From assembly GCA_046350255.1 (NCBI GenBank), contig JAXMAV010000007.1:372001-436000 (forward strand): 64,000 nt of DNA, in the 5' to 3' direction. The notes under the pieces were generated by a model. The model was given only the letters and a program-made list of their open reading frames with translations. It made no database searches and had not been told where the DNA came from. The translations under genes and the position numbers were made by a program. Of this stretch, positions 26,408-35,600 are shown piece after piece (the stretch's first letter is position 1; each line of letters starts with the position of its first letter). This stretch comes from CALDUY01 sp046350255 (GTDB taxonomy: Bacteria > Planctomycetota > Planctomycetia > Gemmatales > Gemmataceae).

Positions 26408-28125
26408 GGTGACACCCGGGTGCCAGTGCCGCGTTCGAGGGTGCGATGGCGATCAAGCCCCGCGGGCGGGAAGGTTTCGGCCAGACCGCAGGGCCAGTCG
26501 ATGCGCAGCTCGTCGAGTGCCTCGATCGAGCCGAGTCCCAGATGCACCCGAGCATCGCCACTGGATTGATAACTCTGGCCAGGACAGACGAGAGCGACCC
26601 AGCGGCGCGAGCCGGCACGGGCTGTCACTCGGGCGCCCAGGGCGTCGCGCTGGTAGCGGGGATCGAGCAGACGCAGCATCAGCCAGTGGCCTCGCTTCTT
26701 CGCCACGTTGCGATAGAGCCTGGCCCTTCCCGCGACGTGAGATACGAGCAGGTCGATGGCGCCATCGTTGTCGAAATCGCCCCAACACAGGGCGCGGCCC
26801 ATCCCCGGAGTACCGCACAGAGCCGGGTGGGCGGACGACACGTCGAGGAAGCGCCCCTCACCCTGGTTGAGGAGGAGCTGGTTGCGCTCGGCGTAATCCT
26901 GCCAGAAGGGGGGCAGCGGGCCAGGTCGTCGCGGTCCTCGGCTGACCCGGCCAGTTACCAGGGCGAGATCGAGCCAGCCGTCGTGGTCGAAATCGGCCAG
27001 CACGGTGCCGAACCCGGTTGAACGCCAGGCCATGGTCTGCAGGTCCGCGGCGGAGGTGCAGTCGCGGAACAGACCCGGGGGCCCCTGTTGCCACAGGACG
27101 TGCGACTCCTCGGTGAGGTGCGTGATGAAAACGTCGAGCAAGCCATCACCGTTGACATCGCCCAGCGCGACACCCATGTTGGCCTGGGGTTGGCCCAGCA
27201 GGTTGAAGGCCAGACCCCGGGCAAGAGCCTCGTCGCGGAAGGTACCGTTGCGACGATTGATCCACAGGTGGTTGGCCCGGGCATCGTTGGCGGCCAGGAG
27301 ATCGGGCCAACCATCGCCGTCGAAGTCGGCGACCGCAGCGCCAAGGCCAGACGATGGCGCAGTGGCCAAACCGGCGCGCTGGGTGATATCCTCGAAGCCG
27401 GCCCAGTGTCCCTGGGGTGTCTTGCCCCGATTGCGGTAGAGCCGGGCGGCGGTGCCGGGAAACTCGCTGGGGTGGCAGAAGTCCGGCCGTCCCGCGGCGT
27501 TGCCACAAGGACGTGAGGGGTCGTAATCGACGTAGTTGACCACGAAGAGATCGAGCCAGCCATCACGATCGATATCGACAAAGCAGCACGACGAGCCCCA
27601 GCGCGGCTGGGCGACGCCCGCAGAGTCGGTGACGTCCTCGAATCCGCGCCAGCCACCGGGGCCGACCCCGCGATTGCGGAAGAGACGACCGCCACCATAT
27701 TGAGCCAGGTACAGATCGACCCAGCCATCGTTGTCGAAATCGCCGACGGCGACCCCCATGCCATGACCGGCGAAGGTGAGTCCGGACTCGGCCCCGACCT
27801 TACGCAGATGGCCGTCGGGTTGCTGGAGGTAGAGAGTGTGCGTGGCGGCACTTCTGGGACCGCCATTCTGCAGGAGCAAGACATCGAGCCGGCCATCGTT
27901 GTTGGCATCGAGAAAGGCCGCCCCGGACCCCATGATGGCCGGGAGGCGATGGAGCGAGGCCTGGTCAGCGACATGCTCAAAATCGAGACCTACCTGCTCC
28001 GTGATATCCTCAAAATACGGCTCGGCCGCAGCCTTGGGCGCGGAGACGGGTTGCTCCCGGGACCGACAGGCGGCCAGGAGGACCAGACCTGGGATCGCCA
28101 GGTAGAGAAGGTACCGGAGGTACAT
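26404..28125 (-). CDS. CRTAC1-family lipoprotein: FG-GAP/VCBS repeats with ASPIC/UnbV domain
   Basis: 573 residues. A lipoprotein signal (YLAIPGLVLLAACRS, lipobox LAAC) anchors it. The body is a seven-bladed FG-GAP propeller with Ca-binding DxDxDG loops: DANNDGRLD, DFDNDGWVD, DIDRDGWLD, DFDGDGWPD, DVNGDGLLD, DFDHDGWLD and DFDNDGAID. The last 80 residues are the ASPIC/UnbV domain (LGLGSIEALDELRIDWPCG). The ATG at 28125 was chosen for the signal peptide; a longer frame to 28218 lacks support. Such proteins are abundant in planctomycetes; function is unknown, probably surface adhesion or binding. It is coupled to the TPR gene downstream. Confidence 0.9.
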   Translation of the reverse strand: MYLRYLLYLAIPGLVLLAACRSREQPVSAPKAAAEPYFEDITEQVGLDFEHVADQASLHRLPAIMGSGAAFLDANNDGRLDVLLLQNGGPRSAATHTLYLQQPDGHLRKVGAESGLTFAGHGMGVAVGDFDNDGWVDLYLAQYGGGRLFRNRGVGPGGWRGFEDVTDSAGVAQPRWGSSCCFVDIDRDGWLDLFVVNYVDYDPSRPCGNAAGRPDFCHPSEFPGTAARLYRNRGKTPQGHWAGFEDITQRAGLATAPSSGLGAAVADFDGDGWPDLLAANDARANHLWINRRNGTFRDEALARGLAFNLLGQPQANMGVALGDVNGDGLLDVFITHLTEESHVLWQQGPPGLFRDCTSAADLQTMAWRSTGFGTVLADFDHDGWLDLALVTGRVSRGPRRPGPLPPFWQDYAERNQLLLNQGEGRFLDVSSAHPALCGTPGMGRALCWGDFDNDGAIDLLVSHVAGRARLYRNVAKKRGHWLMLRLLDPRYQRDALGARVTARAGSRRWVALVCPGQSYQSSGDARVHLGLGSIEALDELRIDWPCGLAETFPPAGLDRHRTLERGTGTRVSP

Positions 28126-28428
28126 ATCTGCGTCCGTGGGGGAGAGAGATGCGCGTGGGTGTCCCACCGAACTGTGCCAGATACGCACATTTTTACAGGA
28201 ACATTCTTGACAAGCCAATCATCATTTGGAATGATCTCCCTGGCCTCTCTCCCAGGTTACTCGTTTTTCCATCGTAAATGGTTGTTCGAGTCGATGACTC
28301 GTTGATCTCCTCTTCTCTCCCGAAGGGGCATCAACACGAAAAGTTATCGCGCAGATTTTTACCCTTCGTTCTTCGCGCCGAGTTTTTCGGTTTTTGATAC
28401 TCTTCCTTGTTTCTGCTGGGAGGCTTCC
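28126..28428 (+). other. 303-base AT-rich intergenic region between divergent genes
   Basis: No gene. It contains a promoter candidate at 28207-28235 and then about 190 bases of T-rich leader before the prepilin gene at 28429. The composition contrasts with the GC-rich flanks. No clear terminator or repeat was seen. Confidence 0.5.
28207..28235 (+). promoter_or_regulatory. Candidate sigma70-type promoter for the second prepilin-like gene
   Basis: A perfect TTGACA (28207-28212) is followed after 17 bases by AATGAT (28230-28235). It lies 193 bases before the ATG at 28429, implying a long untranslated leader. Confidence 0.5.
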
Positions 28429-29430
28429 ATGTCACGAGTTCGCTTTTTGTCTGCGAGTCGTCGCGCCTTCACGTTGATTGAATTGCTGGTGGTCATTGCC
28501 ATCATCGCTATTCTTATTGGTCTTCTTCTGCCGGCCGTGCAGAAGGTCCGCGAAGCCGCGGCCCGTATGCAGTGCAGCAACAACCTGAAGCAGATGGGTC
28601 TGGCCCTGCACAACTACGAGGGTGTGTACGGCTACTTCCCGCCCGCGCTAGTTAACAGCGGTCGGTGGAACGGCAACACGGCTACGTTGTCGTACTACCC
28701 CTCGGATGGCGCCTGGTATGTCTACAACCACAGCGGTTTCGTGTTTCTGCTGCCCTTCATCGAACAGGAGAACCTGTTCAAGCAGTACGACTTCACTGGC
28801 CCGGCTTGCCTTTCTTCACCGTATGGCCAGCCATATCGGGTCGCTGCAGTACCCGCAAATAATGTCACCGTGCAGAGCCAGAAGATGAAGACCTACAGCT
28901 GCCCGTCGGACCGCGACCCGGAAATCGTCGTGGATGCAACCGCGGGCTTCTACCACCGGCCCAACACTGCCCGGTCGAACTACCTGTTTTCTGCTGGTGG
29001 CTACACGGATTACGACAGCCCTCTGGCCATGAATAATGCTGCCGCTGGTGCATTCGGCCACAACTCGAAGACCAAGATTGCTGACATCCAAGACGGTACC
29101 AGCTCGACCATCGCAATCGGCGAGTCGGTGCAACGTAAGGAAGGCACCAGCACCTCGTTCGGTCCATACTGGGGTTCGGGCACTCACACCGCGGTCACTG
29201 GCTACACCCCCAGCTCCAGTGCATTGTTCAACATCAATGCCCGGTACACCAGCACTTGCACGCTTGGCCCCCGCTGTGTTTACGCCTGGGTGTATAGCAG
29301 CTTCCACTCTGGCGGAGCCAACTTCGTGATGTGCGACGGCTCGGTCCGGTTCATCGCCGAATCCATCGCCTACCCGACCTTCTACGCCCTGAACACCAAG
29401 GCCGCTGGTGAGACCATTTCGAACTACTAA
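28429..29430 (+). CDS. DUF1559 prepilin-like protein (cassette 2)
   Basis: 333 residues with GGGAGG before the ATG. The N-terminus is SRRAFTLIELLVVIAIIAIL followed by LLPAVQKVREAAARMQCSNN, almost identical to the other two DUF1559 proteins in this window. The C-terminus carries HSGGANFVMCDGSVRFIAES. The middle is variable and rich in Ser, Thr and Tyr. As for the family, prepilin-type processing and export are expected; the role in the envelope is unknown. The lipoprotein gene follows after 123 bases rather than directly, with a hairpin between them, so the second gene may be made at a different level. Confidence 0.93.
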   Translation: MSRVRFLSASRRAFTLIELLVVIAIIAILIGLLLPAVQKVREAAARMQCSNNLKQMGLALHNYEGVYGYFPPALVNSGRWNGNTATLSYYPSDGAWYVYNHSGFVFLLPFIEQENLFKQYDFTGPACLSSPYGQPYRVAAVPANNVTVQSQKMKTYSCPSDRDPEIVVDATAGFYHRPNTARSNYLFSAGGYTDYDSPLAMNNAAAGAFGHNSKTKIADIQDGTSSTIAIGESVQRKEGTSTSFGPYWGSGTHTAVTGYTPSSSALFNINARYTSTCTLGPRCVYAWVYSSFHSGGANFVMCDGSVRFIAESIAYPTFYALNTKAAGETISNY

Positions 29431-29464
29431 TCAGCTCGCGTTCGTAATGGTGGGTGAACTTGAA

Positions 29465-29520
29465 GGTCTGGCTGGGCCGACGACTCGGTTCGGCCAGACC
29501 TTGTTCTTGTTGGACTTTCC
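29465..29520 (+). terminator. Hairpin between prepilin and lipoprotein genes (attenuator or processing site)
   Basis: GGTCTGGC (29465-29472) pairs with GCCAGACC (29493-29500), with inner pairing GGCCG against CGGTT, followed by a T-rich run. It sits in the 123-base gap of cassette 2 and could partly end transcription. Confidence 0.6.
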
Positions 29521-29553
29521 TTTTGACCTTCTTCAAGCGAGTGAGAGTTGACC

Positions 29554-30027
29554 ATGTCGCGCTGGATGATGCAGCTGACCGGAACAGCGTTTCTCGTGGC
29601 CCTGATGGCGCTGGTGGGCTGTGGAAGTGGTGGCAGTGCCAAGGGAGACAAGATCATCGTCAAGGGTAAGGTCACCCTTGACGGCAAGGACGCGGAAGGA
29701 GTGTCTCTTTCCTTTTATGGCCCTTCTGACAAGGCCGCCTCGGGGAACGTGACCACTCAGGCCGATGGTACCTACGAAGTCATGTTCGTATCCCAGGCGG
29801 GTGAAGGAAATTACCAGGTGAGCGCCTCAAAGGGAGGTAACGTTCCGGGAATCACCAAGGGAGAAGGCATCGACGACTTCCAAATGAAGTTGGCAAGCGG
29901 AGCCAAGAGCGGGAATAACCCCGGCGGATTACCTGCTCGCTACGCAGACCCTTCCAGCTCAGGCCTCACCGTGCCCCTGGTCAAGGGGATGAACGAGGGC
30001 AAGAACTTCGCCCTCAAGACCCGGTAA
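29554..30027 (+). CDS. Small lipoprotein paired with DUF1559 (cassette 2)
   Basis: 157 residues. The signal peptide ends at a lipobox (LVALMALVGC, followed by GSGGSAKG). The mature part begins IIVKGKVTLDGKDAEGVSLSFYG and continues with a beta-rich region ADGTYEVMFVSQAGEGNYQV, the same domain type as the lipoproteins at 18288 and 62598. It has an additional C-terminal Gly/Pro/Ser-rich stretch ending in NFALKTR. The ATG at 29554 is preferred over a TTG two codons upstream. A bidirectional terminator follows, closing the cassette. Confidence 0.83.
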   Translation: MSRWMMQLTGTAFLVALMALVGCGSGGSAKGDKIIVKGKVTLDGKDAEGVSLSFYGPSDKAASGNVTTQADGTYEVMFVSQAGEGNYQVSASKGGNVPGITKGEGIDDFQMKLASGAKSGNNPGGLPARYADPSSSGLTVPLVKGMNEGKNFALKTR

Positions 30028-30062
30028 GTAGCCACTGGGATCGCCCAGACTGGTACACACAG

Positions 30063-30098
30063 AAGCGCCCCAGGTTTGCTGGGGCGCTTTCTCTTTTT
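30063..30098. terminator. Bidirectional terminator between cassette 2 and the MMPL gene
   Basis: An 11-bp stem (30063-30073 with 30079-30089) with loop GTTTG and a T-rich tail TTTCTCTTTTT on the plus strand. It lies between convergent genes. Confidence 0.88.
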
Positions 30099-30115
30099 GC
30101 AGCCTGGATTTCTTC

Positions 30116-32461
30116 TCAGCCCGCAGCACGGAGGGCTTCGTGGGTTGGGGCAGCAGTCTGCTCTTTTCGCCACAGCCACAGCGTGAAGGCCGGAACGAGG
30201 ATGGGGCGCACCAGGAAGGTGTCTAGCAGCACCCCGAAGGCCAGGGCAAAGCCGATCTGCACCATGGTGTTCAGACCGGCCAGCATCAGCGTTGCGAAGG
30301 TGCCAGCCATGATCAACCCGCACGAGGTGATCGTACTGCCGGTCTGTGCCAGGGCCCGCCGCGTGCCCTCCACGCCGCCATGGCGCTTGCGTTCCTCCAG
30401 GGCCCGGGTGATAAGCAGGATGTTGTAGTCCTCTCCCACAGCCACCAGGATGGTGAACAGGAAGAACGGCACGCGCCAGTCGATCTCGCCCCAGGGTCGG
30501 CCATGCCAGGCATGCGCGAGCAACATCGTGGCTCCTAGCGTGGCGTAGTAGCTCAGCAGGACGGTGCCCAGCAGATAGACCGCCAGGAGCAGATTCCGTA
30601 CCAGCAGGAACAGAATCGCGAAGATGCCTCCGAGCACCAGGAGATTGATCCGGCGACGGTCGGACTCGGTCACCTCGGCCAGGTCGGTAGCGCTGACGGT
30701 CACGCCGTAGGTCTCCGCCCGCAGGTCGGGCCCGTCCGAAAGCCTGGGCAGACGTTCCTGCAACAGCCGGTGGAGCTGCCGCAAGGTGTCGGCACTACGT
30801 GGATCGAACGGATCGGTGTGCAGCACCACATCCAGCCGAGTAACGTGGCGGGGAGGTTCTCCAGGCAGGGTGGCCACGTAGAATCCGGTCGCCTGCCGGT
30901 GGATCTGCTCGGAGATGTTGTCGGTGGTCATCTTCCAGACCATGGTGAACAACGACCCGCGCAGATTGCGTTGCGTCTGGGACGGCGGTGGCGGGGGCTG
31001 ATCGATCGGCCCGCCCAGGGGATGCGTCAGGCAGCGGATCTCGGCGACGTGCGGCAAGGCGCTGCATTCGACGGCCAGGTGTTCGAGATGCTGCCGTCCC
31101 TCGCGAGTGTCCCAGGGTCGGCTCGATTCGAGCAAGATGGTGATGGGACCCAGTTCGCCCGCCGTGAAATGCTGGCTGATGGCGCGCAATCCCAGGACGC
31201 TGGAACTGGTGGAAGACAGTTCGGCGGTAGCTCGATAACTGGCTCGCACCTGCAACCCCATCAGTCCCAGCGGCAGCAAGAGGCCGGCGGCCACGGACGA
31301 CCAGACGAGCGGCCTGCGGACCAGCGCATGGCTCAGCTTTTCCCAAAGTCCCTGCGCCTGATCGACCGAGGAACGCACCAGCACCCGCCCAGGCCAGAAG
31401 ACCGCCTTGCCCAGGATGCGAAGTAGTGCGGGCGTCAGGGTCAGCGAGGCCAGCAGAGCGAAGGTGAGGCTGACTGCGATGGCGGGCCCACCGGAGCGCA
31501 CCTTGGCAAATTCCGCCGTGGCCATGAGTGCCATGCCGCAGATGACCGTGGCCGCGCTGGCGGCCAGTGCGCCGCCCACGCCGCTGATCGCGCCCATGAG
31601 TGCCTGGGTCCGCTCCTGCCCCTCAACCAGTCCTTCGCGATAACGGCTGACCAGGAAGAGGCAGTAATCGGTGCCCGCTCCGTAAAGCATCACCACGGCG
31701 AAGATCTGGCTGACGTTGACCAGGTGGAAGCCGGGAATCAGAGTCAGCAGCGCCAGCACGCTGAGCGCCACCCACACAGCGATGGCAATGCTGACCAGTG
31801 GCACCAGCGCCAGCAGTGGCGAACGATACACCAGCAGGAGGATCACCAGGACCAGGATCACAGTGGCAAGAGTCGTGTTGTCGAGGCTGCGGCCCCCAGC
31901 GGTCAGCAGGTCGCGGCCAACTCCGGCGGGGCCCGAGAAGTAGACGCGTGGCGCCTGCGAGCCGGCCCGGGTCAGTTCCTCTTTCACGGCGGATTCCACC
32001 TCGTCCACGGCCTGCCGGGTGTGCAGGGCCAGGTACGGGGTGTCGAGCGCAATCTGCACCAGGGTGCAGTGACCATCATCGCTCAGCAGACGCTTGCCGA
32101 TGAAGGCATCGCGGTGAGAGTAGACCTTGAGAATCTTCAGGTCGGGTCGCTCATCCCGCAGACGATGAATGCGGGTGACCACCTCATCGACCAGATTCAG
32201 ATCGGACGCCTCGAGCGGACTCTCTTGGCGCTCCACCACCAGAATCAACCGGCTGGCAAACACCTCCTGGGGGAAAGCCTCCTGCAGCAGGCGGTAGCCT
32301 CGAACGCTGGCGCAGCGAGCGGGAAGGAAGTGGATATCGTCGTCCTGAGTCCGACTGTCCCAGGCCGGGGCCAGCCACCAGAGGACGACCCCCGCCACCA
32401 GCCAGCTCAGGCAGATCAGCCAGGCAAACCGGGCAACCACTCGCCCGAGCAACGTGAACAT
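30116..32461 (-). CDS. MMPL/RND-superfamily transporter
   Basis: 781 residues with twelve predicted membrane helices in two halves: TM1 near residue 12-32, a large extracytoplasmic loop (about 33-185), TM2-6, then a linker, TM7 near 395-412, a second loop, and TM8-12. Typical MMPL motifs are GAGTDYCLFLVSRYREGL in the first half and VGEDYNILLITRALEE in the second, each holding the conserved acidic and aromatic residues of the proton relay. GGGGGAGATGGC precedes the ATG. MMPL proteins export lipids, hopanoids or glycolipids using the proton motive force. No membrane-fusion or outer-membrane partner lies next to it, and the substrate is unknown. Confidence 0.92.
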   Translation of the reverse strand: MFTLLGRVVARFAWLICLSWLVAGVVLWWLAPAWDSRTQDDDIHFLPARCASVRGYRLLQEAFPQEVFASRLILVVERQESPLEASDLNLVDEVVTRIHRLRDERPDLKILKVYSHRDAFIGKRLLSDDGHCTLVQIALDTPYLALHTRQAVDEVESAVKEELTRAGSQAPRVYFSGPAGVGRDLLTAGGRSLDNTTLATVILVLVILLLVYRSPLLALVPLVSIAIAVWVALSVLALLTLIPGFHLVNVSQIFAVVMLYGAGTDYCLFLVSRYREGLVEGQERTQALMGAISGVGGALAASAATVICGMALMATAEFAKVRSGGPAIAVSLTFALLASLTLTPALLRILGKAVFWPGRVLVRSSVDQAQGLWEKLSHALVRRPLVWSSVAAGLLLPLGLMGLQVRASYRATAELSSTSSSVLGLRAISQHFTAGELGPITILLESSRPWDTREGRQHLEHLAVECSALPHVAEIRCLTHPLGGPIDQPPPPPSQTQRNLRGSLFTMVWKMTTDNISEQIHRQATGFYVATLPGEPPRHVTRLDVVLHTDPFDPRSADTLRQLHRLLQERLPRLSDGPDLRAETYGVTVSATDLAEVTESDRRRINLLVLGGIFAILFLLVRNLLLAVYLLGTVLLSYYATLGATMLLAHAWHGRPWGEIDWRVPFFLFTILVAVGEDYNILLITRALEERKRHGGVEGTRRALAQTGSTITSCGLIMAGTFATLMLAGLNTMVQIGFALAFGVLLDTFLVRPILVPAFTLWLWRKEQTAAPTHEALRAAG

Positions 32462-32539
32462 GCCATCTCCCCCGCAGCAGCATCATCCGACCAGCTCTTA
32501 GCTTGCTGGCGGCCATCGAGGCCAGCCTTGCCAATAACG

Positions 32540-32573
32540 AAAAGACGCGGACTGGGAAAGCCCAGCCCGCGTC
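32540..32573 (-). terminator. Intrinsic terminator after the Asp-box/PDZ gene
   Basis: A 13-bp stem with one mismatch (32544-32556 with 32561-32573) and a four-base loop, followed on the minus strand by four T residues. Confidence 0.82.
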
Positions 32574-32616
32574 ACAGGATCGGTTGCTCGCCGCCTGGTT
32601 TACCCAGGCTGCCGGC

Positions 32617-35600
32617 TCAATACTCCGTGGGATGGGTCTTGCGCGGCGTTTCCGGCGTGTCAGCCAGGATGGTCTGTGGGGGTAAGCTCGGGTCGTTCTC
32701 CAGCTTCAGCGGCTGGATCTGTTCGGACTTATCCACGGTGAGCACGATGCGATACTGCCCTGGCGGAGCTGCCTGCTGCTGGCGGTTCATCGAGTTCAGA
32801 AGGCCGCCCGGCAGAAGCAGGTCGAGCCCCAGCGGCGTGGGCGTGCCGCGCAGGTTCCACATCACGCGATGCAGGCCGGGCTCGTTCTTGACGGGCAGCG
32901 TCGTCAGTCGCTTCCCGGTGACATCCTGCACCTCCAGGCGCAGGTCGCCGACCTTCTTCGCCAGCGAGTAGTAAATCGCCGCCCCCGGTTGCGGATTGTC
33001 GGCGAAGTACTCGCGATGCCCTGATCCGTAGATGGTGCCGCGGGTCAGCTCGCGCCGCCAGCGAACAGCGGTGGGCGGAGCGTACAGCGTGGCATTGGAT
33101 CGAACGGTGGCTGGCTTCAGCTGACGCAGAGCCGACACGTCCAGAATCCAGATGCTGCGTCCGTGCGTGGCGGCTACCAGCTCGCCCGCGGTGGGATGCT
33201 GGGCCAGCTCGTGGACGGCCACCGTGGGCAGATTGCTGTTAATGCGCGTCCAGCTTGCCCCTCGGTCGATGGAGGCCCACACGGCGAACTCGGTTCCGAG
33301 ATACAACACCTCCGGATTGTAGAGATCCTCGCGCAGCACCCTGGACGAACCGGTCGGCAGGTTGCCCCGGATCGGCTTCCAGGTCTGGCCGAAATCCTCG
33401 GTGACGTACACGTGGGGCTCGTCGTTGTCGTTGCGGTGGGTATCGAAGCAGACGTAGCAGCGGCCCTCTACAAAGCGCGACGGTTCGATGGTGGCGACCC
33501 AGTAGGGCCGGGGCAGGCCCACCTTCGTCGTCAGATTGGTCCAGGTGGTGCCACCATCGCGCGTGTTCCAGAGCTGGCCATCGTCGGTTCCCACCCACAG
33601 GACATCCGGGTTGCGCGGCGACTCTGCCAGAGAGACTGCACTTGCCTTGGCGTTGGCTGTCAACTCGGGCGAGATACGCCGGGGATCCTCGCCCCGTTTT
33701 GTTGAGCGGAAGACATGGTTGCCGGCGCAGTAAAAGATGCTGGGGTTGTGCTGCGACACCACCATGGGCGAGTTCCAGTTGAAGCGGTAGGCGGGCTGCC
33801 CAGCCGGAGTGCGGGGCTTGATGCTCTTTCGCTCGCCGGTCCGCAGGTTGGTGCGGAACATGTTCCCTTCCTGGGATTCGCTGTAGACGATATCCGGATC
33901 GGACGGATCCACCTGGCAAACGAAGCCATCGCCCCCCTGGACCAGCACCCAGTCCGAGTTGATCGGTCCCCGCCCATCCAGGGCCATCGAGATCCCGCCC
34001 CAGGAACCGTTGTCCTGCATGCCGCCATAGACGCGGTAGGGTTTCCGGGAATCGACACAGACGTGGTAGAACTGTCCCACGGCCATGTTGTTCAGGTAGT
34101 CCCAGTGCTTGCAGCGGTTATAGGTCACGTAGGTGCCGCCGTCGGTACCCAGGATGATGTGCCGGCCATCGCGCGGGTTGATCCACATGGCGTGGTGGTC
34201 GGGATGTACCCCCGCGTCGCCTTCCTGCTTGAAGGTTTTTCCGCCATCCTCCGAGCGATACATTCCCACGCCCAGCACGTAGACGAGATTCTCGTCCGAC
34301 GGGTCGACGCGGACCTGGCTGAAGTACATCGGCCGCGGATTGACGCTGTTGATGCGCGTCCAGGTTTCGCCCACGTCTGTCGATTTGTAAACGCCGCCGT
34401 ACTCATGGCCCTCGGAACCCTGGCGATCCTGGACATTCACAAGCTGTCCGCCGTACATGTAGCCGTAGGGTCGAGGTGGAGTCGAGGAACTGGCCTGGGC
34501 TGGAATCAATTCAACCTGTTTCGTCGCCTTCTCGCGCTGAATGGTCAGGGCCAGTTTGTTACCCGGCCCGGTGGCGCGGAGGGCGCCGACCAGCTGGCCC
34601 ATGCGGGTGGCGGCTTCCTTGTCCACCCGGGTGATCACATCGCCGACCTGAAGGCCAGCCTTCGCGGCAGCGCCACCGGCCTCGACCTGCTTGACGCGGA
34701 GGCCGCCCATCGCCACTTCCACCTGGAAATCCAGCTGCACCTGACGACTGCCAGCCAGGTCAGGGGGCTCGGACAGAGTAACCTCCAGCGTCTGGGCCTT
34801 GCCGTCCCGCAGGAGGCCCACCTTGATGCGATCGCCCGGTCCACGCGTCTGCACGGCTGAACCCAGCTCATCACGAGTCTTCAGGGCCTTTCCATCGATG
34901 GTCGTGAGAATATCGCCGACCTTCAGCCCCGCCTTCTCCGCAGGACTTCGCTGGGTCACCCCCGTGATCTTGACGCCGCTGTCCTTGCCAGCATTCTCGG
35001 GGGTGACGCCCAGATAGCCCGGCACCCTGCCCATGCCGATCTTGGCGGTATCGATGATGGCGAACAGAGTGTTGGGGTTCTTCCGCGAGAAATCCAGGCC
35101 GATGCGACCTGTCTCGCAGGTGGGTAGCCCCTTGGCAAGTTTACGGAAGGTCTTGCCGCCATCGGTGGTTTTCCAGAGGCCGCCGCCCTTCCCCCACTTC
35201 TTGATGGGGTCGTAGGCGTCGTAGCCATTCTCGAGCGGCGGGTCAATCTTGGTCGTCGTGGTGCGCACGCCAAACATCTGGTTTGCCAGGGCTCCCGCAT
35301 GGCTATCGAAGCCGTCGCGCAACCGTTCCCAGGTGGCGACCACCAGCGTGTCGGGCTGGGTGGGATGCATCTGCATGTCGATGACGCCGGTGCGGTCATC
35401 CACGAAGAGGATGCGACTCCAGGTTTTGCCACCGTCGGTGGTTTTGAACAGGCCGCGTTCCTCGCTGGGGCCGTAGAGCCGACCGAGGACTCCGACGTAG
35501 GCCACGTCTGGATTCGTCGGGTGAACGACGATTTTTCCGATCTGAAAGCTCTTTCGCAGGCCGACATTGGTCCAGGTCTTGCCACCATCCACCGACCGGT

